Below, one piece after another: positions 25,927 to 32,000 of a stretch of DNA of 32,000 bases. The translations under genes and the position numbers were made by a program. The stretch's first letter is position 1, and every line of letters starts with the position of its first letter. A model generated the notes under the pieces. That model worked only from the letters and a program-made list of their open reading frames with translations, was not told the DNA's origin and did not search any database. This DNA comes from Cristatella mucedo (taxonomy: Eukaryota > Bryozoa > Phylactolaemata > Cristatellidae): NCBI GenBank assembly GCA_009760855.2, contig WPIO01000015.1, positions 1,973,001 through 2,005,000 of the forward strand. Direction: 5' to 3'.

Positions 25927-26940
25927 TAATGTATCTCCATCAGCAACTCCACAAAGTCATAAAGACCATGTGGGTGTTATGCAGGAGAGTTTTGTATAGC
26001 GCACTCACAGCCTAAGCGGCTTTCGGTACGCATTCGGTAGCCATCAGACTTCGTCTCATGCAACAAAGAGAAAGTGGGAAGGATAGCAGAGTCAGGAGAG
26101 CAGTTGAGGTAGTGAGTAGCATAGAAGTAGCAGTTCAGGACCGCTGAAAAAGATGTGCCATAGTCGGCAGTTGGAGAGTAGTTGTCGTTGCGTAAGAATT
26201 GTGGAAGCGAGTTCCACATTCTAGGACCTGCAGAGCTAAAGCTTCTGTCGCCAACTGTCTTTAAGCGGAGGAATGGGACAGCTAATTTATTGTCCACACA
26301 GGACCTGAGGGCGCGAACAGGCTGAAACTGATGCAGCAGTTCAGCTAGGTACGAAGGAGCCAAGCCGTGGCGGGCCTTGTGGGTCAGCGTAAGAACTTTG
26401 CTCTGTATCCTTTGCTCAACCGGCAACCATCCTAGCTCTTTCAGCAGAGGTGACACGTGCTCAAACCGCTGGGACTTGAAGACCAGCCTTGCAGCCATAT
26501 TCATAGTCAGCTGTAGTGGCATAATAGCTTTCTTTGGCAGCCCAGCCAAAAGGGAATTACAATAATCAAGCCGAGACAGAACTAAAGAGCTAGTTAAATT
26601 TTTTACAAGCCACTGTGGGAGACAGCTCCTAATCTTGGATAGGGATCGGATGTGATGGCTAGCTGTAGGGGCAGTCTTCTGAATGAAGCTTTTGAAATTG
26701 AGGCAGCTGTCGAACACGACACCTAGATTACAAGCACGTGGTGAAGGTCGCACAATAGCATCACCTATTAGAACAGCAAAGCCTTTTAATCCAGCTACAC
26801 GCTTAGGGTGTCCTATGAGAAGCAGTTTGGTTTTATCGTCATTTAATTTCAGGAAGTTTTCCGACATCCAGAATCGAATATCGGCAAGGCAAGCATTCAG
26901 TTTCTCAGTGATAGATATCAGGTTGTAGGTGGAACTGGCC
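25927..26940 (-). mobile_element. L2/CR1-like LINE copy, C-terminal reverse transcriptase and 3' tail
   Basis: Open frame of 296 codons (26867-25977) with the typical C-terminal reverse transcriptase/thumb blocks: WMSENFLKLNDDKTKLLLIG, LGVVFDSCLNF, SRLDYCNSLLAGLP, AARLVFKSQRFEHVSPLLKE, LGWLPVEQRIQSKVL, APSYLAELL, RSFSSAGPRMWNSLP. The upstream frame is open to about 26938, where the copy is 5' truncated. The 3' tail (GCTTAGGCTGTGAGTGCGCTATACAAAA and on to about 25927) matches tails at 2690, 14281 and 20690. The long uninterrupted frame indicates a younger insertion than its host. Confidence 0.9.
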
Positions 26941-27015
26941 GTTGGTCCTCCGTGGAGTCCTAGAAGTATGGGGTACCTCTGGAGAGTAGGTATTGGGTGT
27001 CCCCTCCCCCCTATT
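26938..27015 (+). mobile_element. Host LINE, reverse transcriptase part 2
   Basis: Short segment between the minus-strand LINE and the Tc1 element. With small frameshifts it reads VG-PPWSPRS-GVP-(QGS)-VLG-LLF, the stretch that normally follows the SYLN block and ends just before the YxLPLA block in L2-type reverse transcriptases. Confidence 0.6.
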
Positions 27016-27390
27016 TACACTGCCCTCCAAAGGTTTCTATGCACCTGGCCCATTCGAAATGAGTTCGGTCGTTGCTAATGCCTGTATTCGAGTAAGTTAT
27101 TGTGCTACACTAGTTATTAAATTGTAGCAATCTGTTAACATAATGTTATCACTGTTTGGTACGTTTGGGCGCAGTAAGTAACTACATTCGCCGGCAAGTG
27201 AGTCGATGGTTTCCATGTAAACAGATGGGTATGTGTGGTCACATGACTAATCTACCCCTCTTGGAGGCCATACGGCAGGACCTATTTTTGAACTGTTTCA
27301 TCACTGATGATGCATCAGCCACTGATGAGCTAAGGTACCACAATGTCTCCTTGACCTGTTGGGGCCAGCCCGTATCATATTGAAGCTCGG

Positions 27391-27392
<2 letters not shown>

Positions 27393-27424
<32 letters not shown>
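27393..27424 (+). repeat. TAA trinucleotide microsatellite at a LINE end
   Basis: About ten AAT/TAA units that form the 3' terminus of the LINE family 2 copy on the minus strand; the same kind of repeat ends the copies at 24181 and 8281. Confidence 0.85.
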
Positions 27425-27426
<2 letters not shown>

Positions 27427-27760
27427 CACTTGATGAAGCGCCCTCAGAGAACTCAATCTCTCTAGGCGCTTTACATTTGCTGCAAAGGGAAATGCAAATG
27501 AATGGTGAGTAATATCATGCTTGATAAACAAACATTATGAATAACATGGTTAGAGGTGACATGCACAGGGTCAGCATGCAAATGTGGTTAGTGGCAGCAT
27601 GCACAGTGTCAGCACGCATAAGCACATGAAGGACGAATCACAGGGACCCACAAAATGCTGTCCTGAATAAGTGTTTTTAAGTTCTTTTTAAATATGGTCA
27701 GATCAGGGGATGTTCTGACGCAGGTCGGGAGGGAGTTCCAGGCTTTGGGAGAAATATGAC
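27395..27760 (-). mobile_element. LINE family 2, 3' end nested in the Tc1 element
   Basis: On the minus strand it reads SGHISPKAWNSLPTCVRTSP, DLTIFKKNLKTLI, the usual end of a LINE reverse transcriptase, followed by a 3' tail (AAGCGCCTAGAGAGATTGAG, then GGGCGCTTCATCAAG) and a TTA-repeat end. The insertion separates the left arm from the transposase start at 27767. Further copies of the same tail lie at 24181, 13262 and 8281. Confidence 0.8.
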
Positions 27761-28898
27761 CAGAACATGCCATCTGTTGCACAGCTTTCTGAAGGTACCA
27801 GAGCAGTATTGATGTCGCTACACGGAGATGGCCATGCAAACCGAAAAATCACAAGGCAGCTGAAAATGTTCTGGAGCAATGTTGGGAAAATTATTAGGAA
27901 ACATCTGAACTATGTTATCATAGATGCACTTGCTGGAGATCACCCTCGAGTAACTTCTCTGCTAAAATGGACTGCCAGAGTCTCTGCCAAGCTACCAAAG
28001 TGGTCGTAAGCCCATACCGTGAGTAAATATAAGCAAGAACGTAAAGCACCGGTGGCCACTTGCAGGCCATTGTTGATTTGCAGCACAAAAAAGCAAGGCT
28101 GGATTTGGCTTGCAGATACCAGCACTGGACAGCTGCCTATGTTTAGTGAAGCAGAGTGCTGTACACTGAGGAGTCCAAATTCAATGTCTTAGGCTTCGAC
28201 TGAAGGAGGAACTGCTTTTGCCGGCAAACGGGTGAAGTGTACATGGATGGTAGTTTGCAAAAAACCGTGAAATTCGGTGGTGGAAGTGTAATGGTACGGG
28301 GTTGCATCTCAACTTCCGGTGTTTGGCATCTGCACAGAATTCAAGGAATCGTGAATCAGAATGTCGATCTCGACATTGTGCAGAATATTGGCTTGCTGTC
28401 TGCTTGTGCTCTTTACTACTCTGTTTCTATTAGCAGCATGACAACAACCCTTAGCACACTGCTGTGGCGATTAAAGAGTTTTTCACAACCCCTCCCCCAG
28501 GACTATGGCTTCTAGCCAATTGTGGTCATGCAGTGGCCAAGTTAAAGCCCGGACTTGTACGCAATAGAACATCTATGGAACAAAGTCGACCGCGGTTCAG
28601 TGTTCTCTGGCGCATGAAACCGACGAGTTCTTTAACTGACGAGGTTTTAAACGATTGCTGGGCTTCAATTCGTCCAAAAATGTGCCGGAAGCTGATGGAG
28701 TTAATGCCGAGACGTTTAGGCAAAGTTATAAAAAATCATGGTGCCTAGACAAGTTATTGATTGGGCCACTTAATGTCACATAATTATATAGATATCTTTT
28801 CTGAATAATGAAAACTGTTAGATCCAATCGAAGTTTTGTGTTTTGTATAAAATAGTGTGCTGGTTGCAGTTGAGTAGAAACTTATGGAGGGCAATGTA

Positions 28899-29425
28899 TA
28901 TTCTTCCTCTGGCCATTGTCATCGCCAAGCACCATCTTGGCTTTCAGTTCTACACCGATGACCCTCGGCTCTACTTATCCTTCGACCGTTCTGAGCCTTG
29001 TTCAGCACATGACTTACTTAATATCCTTGGAGCCTGCATCGATCTTGCTCAGCATGGTTTGCTTAATTCCCTTGCAGATTGCATCGACTGCATTTACCCT
29101 TGGATGACCAGTAACTTTCTGAAGTTTGCAGCCGTAGGACCAAGCAAATATTATTGGGTTAGCTTCAAGTTGGAAGACCTGACCCTCAAGATTGGTTCAT
29201 CTATCATCAGTCCGATGACATCTGCCAATAGTCCGAGCATTTCATTCCAAAATGACTTGTCATTGGATGAACTTATTGGCTTTACTCTCAACCTGGCCTA
29301 CTTCCAGCAGAGGAACATCGACAAAATCAGGGGCGGCTTAGACAAGAGTAAGACAGCTAAACTAGTTCCTGGGTGCGTGACCTAGCGTCATGACTACTGC
29401 AATTACCTTTATTCAGGACTTCCGA
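28899..29425 (+). mobile_element. Host LINE, reverse transcriptase part 3
   Basis: Starts right at the Tc1 end with YILPLAIVIAKHHLGFQFYT, then DDPRLYLSFD (the catalytic YADD is here YTDD), WMTSNFLKF, and DYCN-LYSGLP near 29390-29420. It continues part 2 without a gap once the Tc1 element is removed. It is inactive (frame breaks). A different dispersed repeat begins at about 29425. Confidence 0.8.
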
Positions 29426-29800
29426 TCTGTGCCCGTTAGGGGTATGACATGAAAATACTTATAAAATATGTCCGTCAATTGAATATTTGTTTAGAGTATC
29501 TTTCAAAAGACAAACATGCTAGAAATGAAATCGGAAGTTTAGACGACTTCCCCGTAAATACAAAAATGAATATGCAAACCAGGCCTGAACCAGATATAAA
29601 CCGGAAACAGCATATCTATTAATACAAGATTTACCGATCTCTGCATCACATGCGACTTGCGTCCCAACTTGTTAAACCTTGATAGATCGAGGTACATGTG
29701 GGAAGCTTATTTAGTTGCATTCTTGTGACTTGTATGCAGCTTCATTTTCAGTATAGCTTAATGACAGGTGAACTCCATAACTCGGCTAATACTGCTTGTA
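29425..29800 (-). repeat. Unclassified dispersed repeat X, copy 2
   Basis: Inverse-oriented partner of 19995-20350: CTGCATCACATGCGACTTGC, CCCAACTTGTTAAACCTTG, TAGATCGAGGTACATGTGGG. It begins exactly where the host LINE reverse transcriptase stops (about 29425), so it may be another insertion or the flank of the LINE. Confidence 0.7.
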
Positions 29801-31583
29801 TCAGACTGAAATTTAAAGTGCGAATTCAGCTCTGCTTGTACCACAACATTATATTTTATTTCCTGCAATCATGGACATGTACGGCAATCGGATGAGGACT
29901 GGTATTTCGAGCAGGAGCATAGAAAGGAGACTACTAGGCCTGCCCCCTTGAGCCAGTGCCATGCCTCACATAAGAGGCACGGCACAAACTGTGATTGGCT
30001 GGGCTGGACACGGTCAAGATGAAGCTCTCCTTAACAGTTTCCACCCTTCACAGAATTATTGGCTACTCCAGTAATTTCAAGCAGGGAGCAATTGATCCAG
30101 TAAGCTTTTACACTATCCTTTAACTAAGCCAGTATGCCTGTTGCATGTTGGTATCAGCCGCCTGTTGCATGTTGGTATCAGCCAGTAGCCGGTTGAGATC
30201 AAGGTGAACAAGACATATGAAATAGGAGATGGGCCTAGAACATGTAGCTGTGCACATATGCAAATATCCGTCTATGGAAAGACTTTAGAGGAATGGGGGA
30301 TAATTGCACAGCCTATCAGAGGTAGTTAGGTCTTCCAGCCATGAGCAAATCGTATTGCTCCCCCTAAAGGTGGTAAATGCAGAGACTGAGAACGCCTCGG
30401 TGACACCTGATGAGCAGCCCAACATGCTTCTGCTGCAGGTTCACTGTATGCATTCAGAGAACTAGTTGGAGTGGGCAATTCGGGGTGCGATTCGTGCAAC
30501 TACCTAGAGTTGGAAACAGTGCTTAGCATTAAACTAGAATCATCGATGAGGCATATTGCTATCTACAGAGCAATATATCTTCAAGCTTAAAAACATACCC
30601 CAAACGTCGGCTGGGGGTATTTTCGTCGAAAAAAAATCGTCGAGCCTTACCGTGGCAAGAACCTAGTGGTATCTCTCAAATAGTGACCATGTTGCTTACA
30701 GCATTTACAGCCCTGCTGTTTGCACAGCTTTTTCAAGGATCGTGCTCTTAAATGACAGCAGGTACAGAGCTAGCACTCAAACCCAACAGCGCATGTGCAT
30801 GAACCAATGATTCACGATTAGATGACAGCATAAGTTTGACCCACAACATGCCTCAATGCAAGATTGACATGATAACTTGTTATTAATGCTCTAATCACCC
30901 AATTCAATCCAAACTCGGCCAATTCCAAAAGACACCAATATGTAAAGGAATGAGCAAACCTGATGGTTGCCCAGGTCGTCAGTGTGCATGTTGAAAATCT
31001 CCTAAAACCAGCAATGTTATTTCCCACAGGATTTTGGGTGAGGAATCTAAAACTAATAACAGGGCTAGGTTGCCAAAAGAATGTTAGGAGATAGCAACAA
31101 AAAGAGTACACGTTTTTTGGATTGTTAGACAGATTTGAAATAAAGAATTTTCCTACTAGGACACTTGGAAGTAGGTTTTGACAGACACAAACAAGCCTTT
31201 CCCTAAAAGTATATTGCAATGCAGCAGCTCACAGAGACAAGAAAGGGTTACGAATAATTTACTAGAAATATTAATTAGGCTTGTAATTTTGCAGCAAGAA
31301 GATAAATTGTACAGTAGTTTAAATTGTTGAAAGCAGCATCATGTATACACACCTGGCAGCTAAATGGGTATTAGATAAATTTTCATTTTAGAAAATATTA
31401 GAAATGAAATTAAATTTTATATTAGAAAAAATTCTGTGATGAAAGAAGTTGCAGACAATGTGGAATTTTTTTCTGGAGGAGCTCAGAGTATAAGCAGTCA
31501 TAATACTGATGAAAATTGAGTTTGACAACTCTGCCGGTATACATCATCGCAGCCTCCAGAGCTGCGTTGTGGACGTGCACTAG
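29801..31583. other. A/T-rich region without supported features
   Basis: Contains a 133-codon minus frame (31219-30818) rich in Phe, Leu and Thr with several hydrophobic stretches. It has no recognisable family and no clear splice sites, so it is not called. The exact 24-base duplication lies at 30136. Probably still PHYH intron 3. Confidence 0.4.
30136..30183 (+). repeat. Exact 24-base tandem duplication
   Basis: The unit GCCTGTTGCATGTTGGTATC-AGCC occurs twice in a row without change. No gene context. Confidence 0.9.
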
Positions 31584-31750
31584 ACGTTTTGGCTAGTGCA
31601 AGCAAAGACAACTGACGACCCCGAGGCCAATAAGTTAAGCATGCTGGCAGATTTGCAGCAGAAGCTGCAGATTGCTCACAAAGACAATTGTCTTGAAAAA
31701 GGCAAGTCGTTCTGCTCAGACCAAGACAGTTCACAGTGGCAGACAGGCAC
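31584..31750 (+). CDS. Possible exon of an unassigned gene
   Basis: A frame opening after TAG reads TFWLVQAKTTDDPEANKLSM, then LADLQQKLQIAHKDNC and KGKSFCSDQDSSQWQTG, ending at GGCAC|GTGAGC. Amphipathic heptad spacing (LSMLADLQQKLQIA) suggests a short coiled coil. It is not a PHYH segment. An antisense frame of 86 codons overlaps it but looks less protein-like. Low confidence. Confidence 0.25.
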
Positions 31751-32000
31751 GTGAGCAACTCAGTATACTTTCTAGGAGTTTTATAATGAGCAGCAACTGA
31801 AATGGTCCCTCGCCAGGACAGTAAGAGGTATTGCTATTTTTCAGCTTATTGAAAGGCTTCTTGCTTAAGCTAGTTTTTGCTTGCATCTTGCCTTTGCTTT
31901 TGCATTTTTATGCTCTGCAGGTCATACCTTTTCATAAGTTGTTGCATTCAACTTCCCAGACGAATGCCTAGCCTCTTAAACACTGGCGTGCGATACTAGG

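Larger units (their letters stand above)
27016..28898 (+). mobile_element. Tc1/mariner-type DNA transposon, broken, with terminal inverted repeats
   Basis: The left end starts TA-CACTGCCCTCCAAAGGTTTC at 27016. The right end (28874-28898) is its near-complementary inverse, finishing GGAGGGCAATG-TA. TA flanks both ends, as expected for Tc1 target duplication. The interior encodes transposase pieces: a helix-turn-helix (LSEGTRAVLMSLHGDGHANR, KITRQLK) from 27780; DNNP-HTAVAIKEFF near 28440-28480; and a C-terminal SIRPKMCRKLMELMPRRLGK near 28670-28730. Frameshifts, stops and a LINE insertion (27395-27760) make it inactive. Confidence 0.85.

Noticed and set aside
25977-26867. 296-codon frame considered as a host gene.
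   Set aside because: It has the standard C-terminal LINE reverse transcriptase blocks and a repeated 3' tail found elsewhere in the window.

Overview
This is a stretch of animal (metazoan) nuclear genome, most likely from an invertebrate. The evidence is interrupted genes with GT-AG introns, a mostly CpG-poor background with one CpG-rich promoter block, microsatellites, tRNA-derived SINEs, L2/CR1-like LINEs and a Tc1/mariner element. I could not place the phylum. No bacterial-style genes, operons, rRNA or CRISPR were seen.

Left half (1-15,560, minus strand): most of the phosphatase-domain gene PTPDC1. I assembled it exon by exon from translated matches to the known vertebrate protein and from splice phase. 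The exons are 15560-15428 (probable first coding exon), 9327-9144, 7606-7526, 7089-6971, a 22-nt microexon at 6426-6405, 4058-3949, 596-509, 330-241 (GC donor) and a tentative 54-1, after which the gene leaves the window. The joined frame carries an intact HCHAGLGR phosphatase signature. The long intron between the Cys exon and the Arg exon appears to contain a separate three-exon gene on the same strand (3285-1493). That gene has its own stop and poly(A) signal and encodes about 287 residues of unrecognised function with a C-terminal membrane segment.

Centre (about 18,500-22,500, plus strand): a CpG-rich promoter block holds exon 1 of a phytanoyl-CoA hydroxylase gene (PHYH), encoding a PTS2 peroxisomal signal. 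Exons 2 and 3 follow at 21207-21355 and 22323-22491. The catalytic exons lie beyond the window, so intron 3 is at least 9.5 kb. PHYH and PTPDC1 are arranged head to head.

Right half (24,000-30,000): a nest of transposons. A plus-strand L2-like LINE is split by a SINE with an AT palindrome, by an opposite-strand copy of a related LINE, and by a Tc1-like element with recognisable terminal inverted repeats. The Tc1 element itself contains the 3' end of a second LINE family. SINEs of two tRNA-derived families and truncated LINE 3' ends are scattered over the whole window. SINE family A shares its 3' tail with LINE family 2. From 29.9 to 32 kb little is identifiable apart from one possible exon.

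All gene models come from reading the sequence by eye. Exon borders are given from splice-site and phase agreement and have not been tested with transcripts.
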